This document shows positions 1 to 9,331 of a stretch of DNA of 64,000 nt, piece by piece. The stretch is from JAPPLB01 sp965208945. GTDB taxonomy: Bacteria > Acidobacteriota > Terriglobia > Bryobacterales > UBA6623. Numbering within the stretch: the stretch's first letter is position 1; each line of letters begins with the position of its first letter. The stretch spans positions 5,890,001 to 5,954,000 of the forward strand of contig OZ242366.1 of assembly GCA_965208945.1 (NCBI GenBank), written 5' to 3'. Below the pieces are notes generated by a model. The model saw nothing but the letters and a program-made list of their open reading frames with translations, did no database searches and had not been told where the DNA came from. A program made the position numbers and the translations under genes.

Positions 1-787
1 CAGCCGGACCGTCGTCGCCGCCGAAGCTGCCCGTTCCCGTGCCCGCGACGGTGGTGATCTTCCCCGCGGTGTCCACCTTGCGGATCCGGTGGTTCGAGGT
101 ATCGCCGATGTAGAGGTTGCCCGACCCGTCCACCGCTACGCCAATGGGGCTGTTAAGCCGGGCCCCGGTTGCCGGACCCCCGTCGTCGCTGAAGCCGGCC
201 GTTCCCGTGCCCGCGAAGGTGGTGATCTTCCCCGCGGTGTCCACCTTGCGGATCCGGTGGTTCAACGTATCGGCGATGTAGAGGTTGCCCGACCCGTCCA
301 CCGCTACGCCAATGGGGGTGTCAAGCCGGGCCGCGGTGGCCGGACCTCTGTCGCCGCTGAAGCCGGACCTTCCCGTGCCCGCGACGGTGGTGATCTTCCC
401 CGTCGTATCCACCTTGCGGACCCGGTGGTGCGAGCTATCGGTGATGTAGAGGTTGCCCGACCCGTCCAAGGCCACCATATTTGGGTTTCTCAGCGCGGAC
501 TCGGTTGCCAGACTGCCATCTCCAGTCCCGCCGACGATCGTTTCGATCCTGTAGTAGGCCTGCGATTGCGCCCAAGCCACTGCGGTGAGTAGCGTCAGGC
601 AGCCGAGGAGAGTAGCGAGGGGAAATCCAGCGAAGGCTGTGCACCAGGCTCGAAAGCGCGCCGCAGACGGCCCACCGGCTCGTTGCCTGCGTGGATGATT
701 GATCCTGACCGGGAGGAACTCTTCGGCAGCGCATGCCGGAAGGCCGCCAGCAATCCTACCGAAACACCGGCCGGCCGCCGACAGCAC
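1..787 (-). CDS. NHL-repeat beta-propeller protein, exported (partial, C-terminus beyond left edge)
   Basis: The minus strand reads a signal-peptide-like stretch (LATLLGCLTLLTAVAWA, cleavage near AQS, about positions 575-625). It then runs into at least three near-identical 56-residue units of the form VAVDGSGNLYIADT..HRIRKVDTAGKITTFAGTG. This is the NHL six-bladed propeller repeat typical of exported acidobacterial proteins. The DNA unit is exactly 168 bp (unit starts near 23, 191 and 359). The protein runs off the left edge. The start is uncertain: in-frame candidates are GTG at 787 and ATG at 892, both leaving an unusually long n-region before the hydrophobic segment and neither with a clear ribosome binding site. 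Function is unknown; such propellers usually bind proteins or polysaccharides. Confidence 0.8.
   Translation of the reverse strand, partial: MLSAAGRCFGRIAGGLPACAAEEFLPVRINHPRRQRAGGPSAARFRAWCTAFAGFPLATLLGCLTLLTAVAWAQSQAYYRIETIVGGTGDGSLATESALRNPNMVALDGSGNLYITDSSHHRVRKVDTTGKITTVAGTGRSGFSGDRGPATAARLDTPIGVAVDGSGNLYIADTLNHRIRKVDTAGKITTFAGTGTAGFSDDGGPATGARLNSPIGVAVDGSGNLYIGDTSNHRIRKVDTAGKITTVAGTGTGSFGGDDGPA
23..420. repeat. 168-bp tandem repeat inside NHL gene
   Basis: Units begin near 23, 191 and 359 and are highly similar at DNA level (shared block CCCGTGCCCGCGAMGGTGG). The period of 168 bp equals 56 codons, so copy-number change keeps the frame. Confidence 0.85.
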
Positions 788-892
788 CGCGGAAAGCGTG
801 CCAGATGCTCGCGTCAGGAGTGCAGATGCGGTCTGCGGTCTGGTTATGGCGTTCGAAATATTTTCACAGCCAATGGCAAGTCTTTTTCCCAT

Positions 893-1755
893 GGCGCTAC
901 CACGCCACCGCGCCGTTGCAGCGTTTCGTCAGGACATGGGCTTCGAGCGTGAGGACTTTGGCTTCGAACGTGATCATTCGGTGATTCGGCTGATTATCGA
1001 TACGCCGGTCACGGAAGAACACCTTTTCCAAACGAATGGCTCAGAAAATGTAATGAGCGGCTGGATCCGCTGGATGATCGGCCTGCGCGACTTCGACCGA
1101 TTCACGCACTATCGGCGCACAAAATCGCACAGAAGGCACAAAATAACCCGATTTATTATGAATACAATGTGATCTTTTGTCTTACTTTGGTGATATTATC
1201 GTGATTTAAATACTGTTGCCTGGAATCTCGTTCTCTACTCCGCGGGGAAAGAAACACGGGCTTTGTGGCCGATGTGTTCGCCGTGGATGCGCAAGGGACG
1301 CACAATCAGAAACCTCGCCCGGCCCCCCGCGCACGCAGCCCGGTCGCTGCTTTCCTGCGCGGCATGGGGCGGCTATGGCGCGGCTGGGCGGCATATTGCC
1401 CCCTGAGCCGATGTCCGCGCGCCGTCCGCATCGGCAACACGGTCTCTTGGGTTTTCACGAAGCACGAGACACGGACTTTATCGCCGTTCGGGTCGCCAGG
1501 GGCGCGAAAGGGTCGCATCACGAAAAACCTCCGCCCGGTCACGGTTTCCGGGAACCCGTTTGCGTGGCATGGAGCGGCATCGCGCGGCAAGGGGCACCTC
1601 GCTCCAGTCGTTCCGCTCCCTCCGCAGGGCAGCGCTCAGACCCTGACATTTTCGATGCCCATTGACACTCCGGCAACTGCACCCTTGGGGTAATGTTGGG
1701 AACTCAGTTTCCGGCAGTATGCCGACGATTCGAAATTTTTACTTGTAAAACCAAA
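893..1755. other. Intergenic stretch without recognisable gene
   Basis: No reading frame here looks like a protein. Positions about 1100-1215 are clearly AT-rich compared with the surroundings. A short inverted remnant of repeat B (tcacgaagcacgagacac) lies at about 1454-1472. I see no RNA gene apart from the tRNA that follows. Confidence 0.5.
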
Positions 1756-1845
1756 TGGCGGAGAGAGAGGGATTCGAACCCTCGGTAGAGTTTCCCCTAC
1801 ACACGCTTTCCAAGCGTGCGCCTTCAACCGCTCGGCCATCTCTCC
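1756..1845 (-). tRNA. tRNA-Ser(GGA)
   Basis: Read on the minus strand, the acceptor stem GGAGAGA (1845-1839) pairs with TCTCTCC (1766-1760). The anticodon loop CTTGGAAAG gives anticodon GGA. A long variable arm (GTAGGGGAAACTCTAC) marks a class II tRNA. The T arm is GAGGG-TTCGAAT-CCCTC. Discriminator G is at 1759 and CCA is encoded at 1758-1756. All features fit tRNA-Ser. Confidence 0.95.
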
Positions 1846-1971
1846 GTGCCGGAAAACCCGCGTTGGATGCGGGTGGAAGGATGGCGGCCGAGGCCGCTTC
1901 TCCCATTGTATGGATCGGCGGAAAAGGTGTAAACCGCCGCTGCCGGACGCTCGACGAACGCCGAACCCGCT

Positions 1972-3516
1972 TCACTCCGGCATCACGGCGTCCCGCCAAT
2001 CGTCGGTTCGGAACGGCGATGCGGGCAGGCCGCTGCGGTTGAAGAGCGTCGCTTGGGGATCGGCGCGCCAGCCGTAGCGCACCGCAACCGGCGTTTCCAC
2101 CTTGGGGCTCCACACGACGACCGTGTCACCGTCGATATAGGCTCCGGCTTCGTGGAATTCGCGGTCCGGTCCGGCAATGACGAAGCCGCTCAGTTTTCCG
2201 CCGTCGGCCGCCCTGAGACCGCTGCCCACGCTGTCGAACCAGAGCCGGATATTGCTTCCTTCCCGTGTCAGTTGCCGATAGCTGGGACCCGAGTGAACCA
2301 CCTCGCGGCCATAGGCGACGGAGCGGGCGGCGAGAGCGAGGCGGTGGCCGACATCCTGCTTGTTGGCCGGATGGATGTCTTCGGAGTCTCCGATGTCGAT
2401 CGTGACCGCCATTCCGGTATTCCGCAGGCCGAGCGTCATCGTCTGCGCCTCCCGCAGCTCGGGCCACTCATGCTTCTCGGGGACACGCCGGAAGTTCGCA
2501 AGCTGCACGAACAGGAACGGGAACGGTCCCTGGCCCCAGGCGCGGCGCCAATCTTCGATCATGGCCGGAAAGAGATCGCGGTAAAGATAGCCTTGCGAGC
2601 GGCTGGCGTTGTTCTCGCCCTGGTACCAGATGGCTCCCCGAATGGCGAAGGGAGTCAGGGGAGCGATCATCGCGTTGTACAGGCCGGAAGGGCTGTGAGG
2701 GTGTCCCGGGCCGCGCGGAGCCCGCGGACGGCGCGGCGCTTGCTGCCCCGCCGCTTTTGCCTGGGCCGCCGCTTGCTCCCACGCCTGCAAAGCTCGCTCA
2801 TGCTTCTCTTGGGCGGCGGGAAAGTCCGCGAGAACCTCATCCCAGATGTCGAATACAGGTTGCAGCGACGGGTCCGCTTTCAGCGCGCCGCCGCTGGTCC
2901 AGGCCTGCGCGGGCGTGCCGCCCCACGCCGTCTGAACGATCCCGAACGGCACGCCCATTTCCCGGTGCAACTCGCGCCCGAAGAAATACCCGACCCCCGA
3001 AAAATCCGCGACCGACTCCGGTTTCGCCGCCTGCCAGGAACCATCCACGTCCTGCAGCGGTTCGTCGGCGACCTTGCGCTCCACCTTGAACAGGCGCAGG
3101 CGCGGATAATCCGCCGAATCGATTTCCTTCTCGGGGTTGTCGGACCTGCTTACCGGCCAGACCATGTTCGATTGACCGGACCCGATCCAGACCTCGCCTA
3201 CCAGTACGTCCCGCAGGACGATGCGATTGCTCCCCGCGACCGTCATCTCGTACGGCCCGCCCGCGGTCATGGGGTGCAGGAAGGCCTGCCAGTCCCCTTC
3301 CTGGCCGGCTTCGGTCACCACACGCTGACCCGCGAACAAGACCGTGACCCGTTCTCCGGCGTCCGCCCATCCCCAGACTCGGATCGGCGCATCGCGCTGC
3401 AGGACCATGTGGTCGGAAAGGATTTGCGGCAGGCGGACATCGGCCTGCAGCCAACCCGAGGCGAGACATGCCGCGGCGCACAAGGTCGCGAAAAAGCGGA
3501 GTTGGAATCGCATCAT
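1972..3516 (-). CDS. Sialate O-acetylesterase-like SGNH hydrolase, exported
   Basis: A 514-residue protein with a signal peptide (hydrophobic residues about 8-24, cleavage near LQA-DV). The N-terminal beta domain has the family phrase LPQILSDHMVLQRD and is followed by the nucleophile motif GSGQSNM (about residues 113-119). The downstream block GDSEDIHPANKQDVGHRLA carries the D-x-x-H type catalytic pair. Length and motif order match the DUF303/carbohydrate esterase 6-like sialate 9-O-acetylesterase family. It acts outside the cytoplasm, probably removing O-acetyl groups from sugars; the true substrate is inferred only from family. The second ATG at 3513 is an equally good start. It stands alone between tRNA-Ser and asd. 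Confidence 0.85.
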   Translation of the reverse strand: MMRFQLRFFATLCAAACLASGWLQADVRLPQILSDHMVLQRDAPIRVWGWADAGERVTVLFAGQRVVTEAGQEGDWQAFLHPMTAGGPYEMTVAGSNRIVLRDVLVGEVWIGSGQSNMVWPVSRSDNPEKEIDSADYPRLRLFKVERKVADEPLQDVDGSWQAAKPESVADFSGVGYFFGRELHREMGVPFGIVQTAWGGTPAQAWTSGGALKADPSLQPVFDIWDEVLADFPAAQEKHERALQAWEQAAAQAKAAGQQAPRRPRAPRGPGHPHSPSGLYNAMIAPLTPFAIRGAIWYQGENNASRSQGYLYRDLFPAMIEDWRRAWGQGPFPFLFVQLANFRRVPEKHEWPELREAQTMTLGLRNTGMAVTIDIGDSEDIHPANKQDVGHRLALAARSVAYGREVVHSGPSYRQLTREGSNIRLWFDSVGSGLRAADGGKLSGFVIAGPDREFHEAGAYIDGDTVVVWSPKVETPVAVRYGWRADPQATLFNRSGLPASPFRTDDWRDAVMPE

Positions 3517-3581
3517 GTCACCTCACCGGGCCTCAGATTCCGGAACGAAAGCGGCTCCATTGTCGCAGAGACGGGCCGGGA

Positions 3582-4634
3582 TCAGTCGAGCAGACCCTGC
3601 TCCAGCAACAGCTCGGCGTTCAGCACGGCCGCTCCAGCCGCGCCGCGAATCGTGTTGTGCCCCAGGATGACCATCTTGTAATCGAGAATCGGGCACTCCC
3701 GGATGCGTCCCACCGCTATCGCCATGCCGTCTTCGAGAAGCGCGTCTTTGCGCGGTTGCGGCCGGTTGTCGTCGGGCATCACGTGGACGGGCTGCCGCGG
3801 CGCGCTGGGCAGGTTCTTCTGCTGCGGAATGCCGCGGTAGCTTGCGATCGCGTCCGCCAATGCGTCAACCCCGGGCCGCCGGTCCAGCTCGACCGATACG
3901 GCCACGGTGTGGCCGTCCACCACCGCCACCCGATGGCAGTGCGCGCTGACGGCGGCGGGCAAGTGCGCGATCTTCCCGCTCGCGTAGTCGCCGAGGATCT
4001 TCTGCGTCTCGCTCTCCATCTTTTCTTCTTCGTTCTTGATGAAGGGGACGACGTTGCCGACGATGTCCATCGAAGGCATGCCCGGATAACCGGCGCCGGA
4101 GATCGCCTGCAGGGTCGCGCCGAGGATCTTCCTGATGCCGAAAGGCTTGAGCGGCGCCAGGCCCAGCGCCATGGTGATCGTGGAGCAGTTCGGGTTCGTG
4201 ACGATGGCGCCGTCCCAACCACGGTTCCTGCGCTGCGCCGGGATGATCGCCAGGTGCTCGGCGTTCACCTCGGGGATGAGCAGTGGCACGTCGGGTTCCA
4301 TGCGATGGTTGCGCGAATTCGAAACCACGAAGTGGCCCGCACCCGCAAAGGCCTGCTCGATCTCGCCCGCGACCAACGCGTCCATCGCGGAGAACATCAG
4401 CTTGGGTGCGCCGTTCGTCGGTTTCGCCTCATGCACCGTCTGGCGGGCGATCGACTCCGGCACGCCGCCGTCGAGCGTCCAGTTGGCCGCCTCGACATAT
4501 TTCTTTCCGGCGCTGCGCCGGCTCGCTCCCAACCAGGTCACTTCGAACCACGGGTGGCCCTGAAGGAAACGGATGAACTGTTGGCCGACCATTCCGGTCG
4601 CGCCCAAAACACCGACTTCTACTCTTCGTTCCAT
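3582..4634 (-). CDS. asd: Aspartate-semialdehyde dehydrogenase
   Basis: This 350-residue enzyme reduces aspartyl phosphate to aspartate semialdehyde with NADPH, the branch point to lysine/DAP, methionine and threonine. The N-terminus has the nucleotide-binding loop GVLGATGMVGQQF. The catalytic cysteine is in TNPNCSTITMAL and the catalytic histidine in SAHCHRVAVVDGHT. Length and the LGASRRSAGKKY segment fit the shorter archaeal/fungal-like ASD branch found in several bacterial phyla. It lies 48 nt downstream of an M20 deacylase on the same strand, so the two probably share a transcript. Confidence 0.93.
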   Translation of the reverse strand: MERRVEVGVLGATGMVGQQFIRFLQGHPWFEVTWLGASRRSAGKKYVEAANWTLDGGVPESIARQTVHEAKPTNGAPKLMFSAMDALVAGEIEQAFAGAGHFVVSNSRNHRMEPDVPLLIPEVNAEHLAIIPAQRRNRGWDGAIVTNPNCSTITMALGLAPLKPFGIRKILGATLQAISGAGYPGMPSMDIVGNVVPFIKNEEEKMESETQKILGDYASGKIAHLPAAVSAHCHRVAVVDGHTVAVSVELDRRPGVDALADAIASYRGIPQQKNLPSAPRQPVHVMPDDNRPQPRKDALLEDGMAIAVGRIRECPILDYKMVILGHNTIRGAAGAAVLNAELLLEQGLLD

Positions 4635-4682
4635 AGCGGTTTTCTCCCCCCGGCGATGCTGGCCGGGAGCTGATGCAGCGGT

Positions 4683-5690
4683 TCAGTTTGCCGTCTTGAG
4701 TTGCTTGACGAGGTTCCGGAAAAGTTCCACGGCCTCGACGAGTTGCTTCTTGGGAACCCGCTCTTCGGCGGTGTGCGCAACGTGAATCGTTCCGGGCCCG
4801 AGCAGCAGCGGCTGGCCCCAGTTGGTCAGCTTGGGGATATCGGTTGTGTACTTGACGACGGTCGTCTCGAAATCGGACACGGACTTCATGCGGATCGCGG
4901 GAGTGCGGACGGGGTAGCTGACCGTAACCCGATCATCGAAGACGGCGTCGATCTGCTCGATCGCCTCGTCCATGTCGCTGACGACACGGACTACGGCTGT
5001 CGCCGAAGCGTGGTCGGGAATGACATTCGCCGCGCGCCCCCCCGAGATCAGCCCGATGCTGCAGGTACTGTCGCCGAGCACGGGATCGACCGGGAGTTCC
5101 AGGTTCCGAAGTCTTTCGAGGTTGTCGAGAAGCTTGTTGATGGCCGAGTCGCCGAGTTCGGCGTACGCCGAATGAGCCATCTTGCCGTTGGCTTCGATCT
5201 CGATTCGCAGATTGCCCTTGGAGCCGAGAGCAAGCTTGTTCTCGGTCGGCTCGCCGTTGATGAGGTACTTCGGTCCCGGCGAATGCGCGTTGGCGAAATG
5301 CGCGCCGATGCCGTCGACCTCCTCGCCGACGACGAACAGCATTGCGAAATCGCGGACGCCTTCTTCAAGCAGTGCCTCCGACGCCTTGATCATCGAGGCG
5401 CTGATGCCCTTGGTGTCGCAGGCGCCGCGTCCCCATACGAATTCACCGTCTTCCTTCGATGGGATGAACGGCGGGACGGTATCGAGGTGAGTCGAGAAGA
5501 CGATCTCCGGCCGCCCCCAGTGCGCATAGACGTTGTAGCGGTCTTTCTCGACCTCGATGCGCTCGGCCTGTCCCCCGTGCTTGTCGGCAAGCGGCTTGAG
5601 GTAGTCGTGGAAATACTGGCCGATGGCCAGCTCGTTTCCCGTCACCGACTCGATGTCGATGAAAGCCCGCGTGAGTGCAAAAACGTCCAT
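4683..5690 (-). CDS. M20-family metallo-deacylase (ArgE/DapE type)
   Basis: This 335-residue protein has M20 zinc-hydrolase landmarks: STHLDTVPP (His and Asp ligand region), WGRGACDTKG (bridging Asp), VVGEEVDGIG (catalytic Glu and Glu ligand), GEPTENKLALGSKG, and a late HTAEERV histidine. The lid/dimerisation domain lies between about residues 170 and 270. The family includes succinyl-DAP desuccinylase and acetylornithine deacetylase. Its position directly upstream of asd favours a role in DAP/lysine synthesis, but sequence alone does not separate the two substrates, so no symbol is given. Confidence 0.82.
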   Translation of the reverse strand: MDVFALTRAFIDIESVTGNELAIGQYFHDYLKPLADKHGGQAERIEVEKDRYNVYAHWGRPEIVFSTHLDTVPPFIPSKEDGEFVWGRGACDTKGISASMIKASEALLEEGVRDFAMLFVVGEEVDGIGAHFANAHSPGPKYLINGEPTENKLALGSKGNLRIEIEANGKMAHSAYAELGDSAINKLLDNLERLRNLELPVDPVLGDSTCSIGLISGGRAANVIPDHASATAVVRVVSDMDEAIEQIDAVFDDRVTVSYPVRTPAIRMKSVSDFETTVVKYTTDIPKLTNWGQPLLLGPGTIHVAHTAEERVPKKQLVEAVELFRNLVKQLKTAN

Positions 5691-5819
5691 GAAACCGGAA
5701 CCCGGGGTCGGGCGGTTGCGCCGAAGAGTTGTCGGCAGGAACGGACACGCCCGATACAGGCGAGAGCTTGAGTCCCGCTTGTCTTTTGAGAATATCGGAT
5801 TGGCTGGGAGGGGTCAAAC

Positions 5820-6120
5820 CTAGCCCGCATTTCTCACCACCCGACGGTCGAAGCACGCGAAAAAAGGCCGTGATTCGTGTTTCGTGTCTCGTGATTCGTG
5901 AAAACCATGGGCGGGGACTGGTTCGCTCCAGAAGAAATGCCTGACGGCCAGCGAACCGTAAAGGCCATGTTTCGTGACCCGAGGGGTGAAGGAGGCGATT
6001 TGGCAAGTACGCCTGCGCGCGCCAAGCGGCTCGCGCCTTTTTCCTCCGCCCGGCTTGCGCCTAGTCCTGACGGCCCTCTCACCCACTTCGCCTCGCCGCG
6101 TGGTGAGACATGCAGGCTAG
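5820..6120 (+). repeat. Repeat A copy 1 (composite A/B variant)
   Basis: CTAG direct repeats (5820-5823, 6117-6120) flank the inverted ends CCCGCATTTCTCACCAC and GTGGTGAGACATGCAGG. The left 35 bp match repeat A. The interior is then replaced by repeat B (cgtgtttcgtgtctcgtg; gctccagaagaaatgcctg), and the right half returns to repeat A (aagtacgcctgcgcgcgcc onward). Core length is 293 bp. Confidence 0.85.
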
Positions 6121-6287
6121 ATCCGCGGAAGCAGCATGATCCGGCCCGCGGTTTGACGGCTTCCGGCCTCATCTGCTAGCTTGACGGTTGGCTTGCGGAT
6201 GTTTCGCCGCCCCTTCCTGTCTGCAATCCCATATTTGTAAGGGCCGTCCGGTAGCCGGCTCGTCGCCGGGCGAACGAATGCCCCTGT

Positions 6288-6293
6288 GGAGGA
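6288..6293 (+). promoter_or_regulatory. metK ribosome binding site
   Basis: GGAGGA lies 8 nt before the TTG at 6302. It decides the choice of this non-ATG start. Confidence 0.75.
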
Positions 6294-6301
6294 ACTAACG
6301 A

Positions 6302-7450
<1,149 letters not shown>

Positions 7451-7604
7451 GGCTGGACTGTCAAGGACGAACCAACGGTTCCCGAGAGCTGGCGAGGTTC
7501 CGCCAGGACCGGCAAGCAGGTCGACGGACCGCCGCTCGAACTTGACTCGAACGTGAACCTGGCCACGAAAAAACAGCGAGGGAAAATAGAGATTCGAGGC
7601 GCAA

Positions 7605-8878
7605 ATGTCAACAGCTACGGCAACTCCCGGTGATGTCAAAGACCGCTCTCTGGCCGAGGTCGGCAAGAAGCGTATCGAATGGGCCTTCCAGTGGATGCCC
7701 GTTCTCGGCTCCATCCGCAAGGAGTTCCAGGCGGCCCGGCCCCTGCAGGGGATTCGCATTTCCGCCTGCCTGCACGTGACGACGGAGACCGCCAATCTCA
7801 TGATCAGTCTGCGAGACGGTGGCGCGGACGCGGTGCTGTGCGCCTCGAATCCGCTGTCGACGCAGGACGACGTGGCCGCCTCTCTGGTCGAGGACTACGG
7901 TATTCCGACCTATTCCATCAAGGGTGAGGACAACGACACCTATTACGCCCACATCCAGGCCGCGCTCGACCACAAGCCGCACATCACAATGGACGACGGC
8001 GCCGATCTCGTGCATCAGCTCCACACCGAACGCACCGAACTGGCCGACGGCGTGCTCGGCGGCACCGAGGAGACGACCACGGGCGTCATCCGGTTGCGCG
8101 CGATGGCGAATGACGGCGTTCTCAAGTTCCCGATCATGGCCGTCAACGACGCCATGACCAAGCACTTCTTCGACAACCGCTACGGTACGGGCCAATCGAC
8201 GATCGACGGCATCCTGCGCGCCACGAACGTGCTGCTGGCCGGGCTCAACGTCGTGGTCGCCGGCTATGGCTGGTGCGGACGCGGTGTCGCCAGCCGCGCC
8301 CGCGGGCTCGGCGCCAGCGTCATCGTAACCGAAGTCGACCCCACCCGCGCCCTGGAAGCCGTGATGGACGGTTTCCGGGTCATGCCGATGAGCGAGGCCG
8401 CGGCGGCCGGCGACATCATCGTCACCGTCACCGGCGACAAGCATGTCGTCGGAAAGCATCACTTCGAGAACATGAAGGACGGAGCGATCGTCGCCAACTC
8501 CGGCCACTTCAACGTCGAGCTGGATCTCGAAGGCCTTGCTTCCCTCACCGCCTCGCGCCGCACCGTCCGCGAGTTCGTCGAGGAATATACATTGCACAAC
8601 GGCCGCAAGGTGTTCGTGCTGGCCGACGGGCGACTGGTCAACCTCAGTTCGGCGGAAGGCCACCCCGCGGCCGTCATGGACATGAGTTTCGCCAACCAGC
8701 TTTGGCAGCCCGTTACCTGGCGGAGACGCACGGCCACCTGGCGGTCGGCGTCCACAGCGTACCGGAAGAGATCGACAAGAGCGTCGCCCGCCGGAAGCTT
8801 GATTCGATGAATGTCCGTATCGACACGCTCTCCGACGAACAAGAGCAGTACCTCTCAAGCTGGCAGGAAGGCACCTAG
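7605..8878 (+). pseudogene. ahcY: Adenosylhomocysteinase with a one-base frameshift near the C-terminus
   Basis: This enzyme hydrolyses S-adenosylhomocysteine to adenosine and homocysteine. The frame from ATG 7605 matches the family through MDMSFANQ (to about 8698), including VAGYGWCGRGVASRARGLGA (NAD-binding Rossmann loop) and the AEGHPAAVMD stretch. It then slips: the expected C-terminus LAARYLAETHGHLAVGV..EQYLSSWQEGT* continues in another frame and ends at 8878. The text cag-ct-ttg-gca at about 8697-8704 has two bases where a codon is expected, so one base is missing. As read, the protein would stop at 8810 with a scrambled tail lacking the C-terminal segment that closes the cofactor site. 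A sequencing or assembly error is at least as likely as a true lesion, because the gene is otherwise intact. Restored length is 424 residues. Confidence 0.9.
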
Positions 8879-9020
8879 CCCGTCCGGCACGGAGAGATCC
8901 CTTACCGGCGGCGGTGCGCCAGAGCACGTCGGCGGGTTTCAAAAAAAACGGAACATGAAGGGACCGTTCCTACGTCTATCTCTGCAGGAGAAGCGTTTCC
9001 GAATAATGAGGAGGTGGAAG

Positions 9021-9269
9021 ATGAAACGATTTGCTTGGTTTACGATCGGCGCCGCCCTGGGGGCGGCCGCCGCCGTGCTCTATGCGCCCCAGAAGGGGAG
9101 TGACACTCGGAAAGTGATCCGGGAGAAGAGCGAAAAGAGCTTCAAGCTCGCTGCCGAGAAGGGCAAGCAGGTTGGCGGACAGAGCTGGGCCGCGATCAAC
9201 CGCGGCGTCGACTGGGCCGAAAACGCAACGGAATCCGTCTCTCGGAAGGTCAAATCCATCGCGGCCTGA
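9021..9269 (+). CDS. Small YtxH-like membrane-anchored protein
   Basis: This 82-residue protein begins MKRFAWFTIGAALGAAAAVLYAPQKG. It has a hydrophobic N-terminal helix followed by the YtxH/gas-vesicle-like phrase LYAPQKGSDTRK and a charged amphipathic helix rich in Lys and Glu. AGGAGGTGG just upstream (about 9008-9016) supports ATG 9021. A longer in-frame extension into ahcY is not needed. The molecular function of YtxH-domain proteins is unknown; several are stress-induced. Confidence 0.75.
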   Translation: MKRFAWFTIGAALGAAAAVLYAPQKGSDTRKVIREKSEKSFKLAAEKGKQVGGQSWAAINRGVDWAENATESVSRKVKSIAA

Positions 9270-9331
9270 CTAGCCTGCATCGATACCAGGACGGGCTCAC
9301 GCCCATGCCTCCGGGCACGGCGTGAACAGCT

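Larger units (their letters stand above)
5691..6301. other. Intergenic region with repeat element A1 and metK leader
   Basis: This region holds a short M20 upstream segment, the composite repeat A1 (5820-6120), then about 180 bp before metK. A GC-rich hairpin (GCCGGCtcgtcGCCGGG region, about 6254-6270) lies upstream of the metK ribosome binding site. I looked for SAM-I, SAM-II and SAH aptamer signatures and could not recognise one. Confidence 0.5.

Noticed and set aside
699..1172. 157-codon open frame after the NHL gene
   Set aside because: No similarity or ribosome binding site; overlaps the uncertain leader of the NHL gene on the other strand.
2053..3681. 542-codon plus-strand open frame opposite the esterase
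   Set aside because: Antisense shadow of a clear minus-strand gene; Arg/Asp/Gly-rich without recognisable domains.
6121..6301. SAM riboswitch upstream of metK, SAH riboswitch upstream of ahcY
   Set aside because: I compared the leaders with the conserved cores of SAM-I, SAM-II and SAH aptamers by eye and found no match; only generic GC hairpins.
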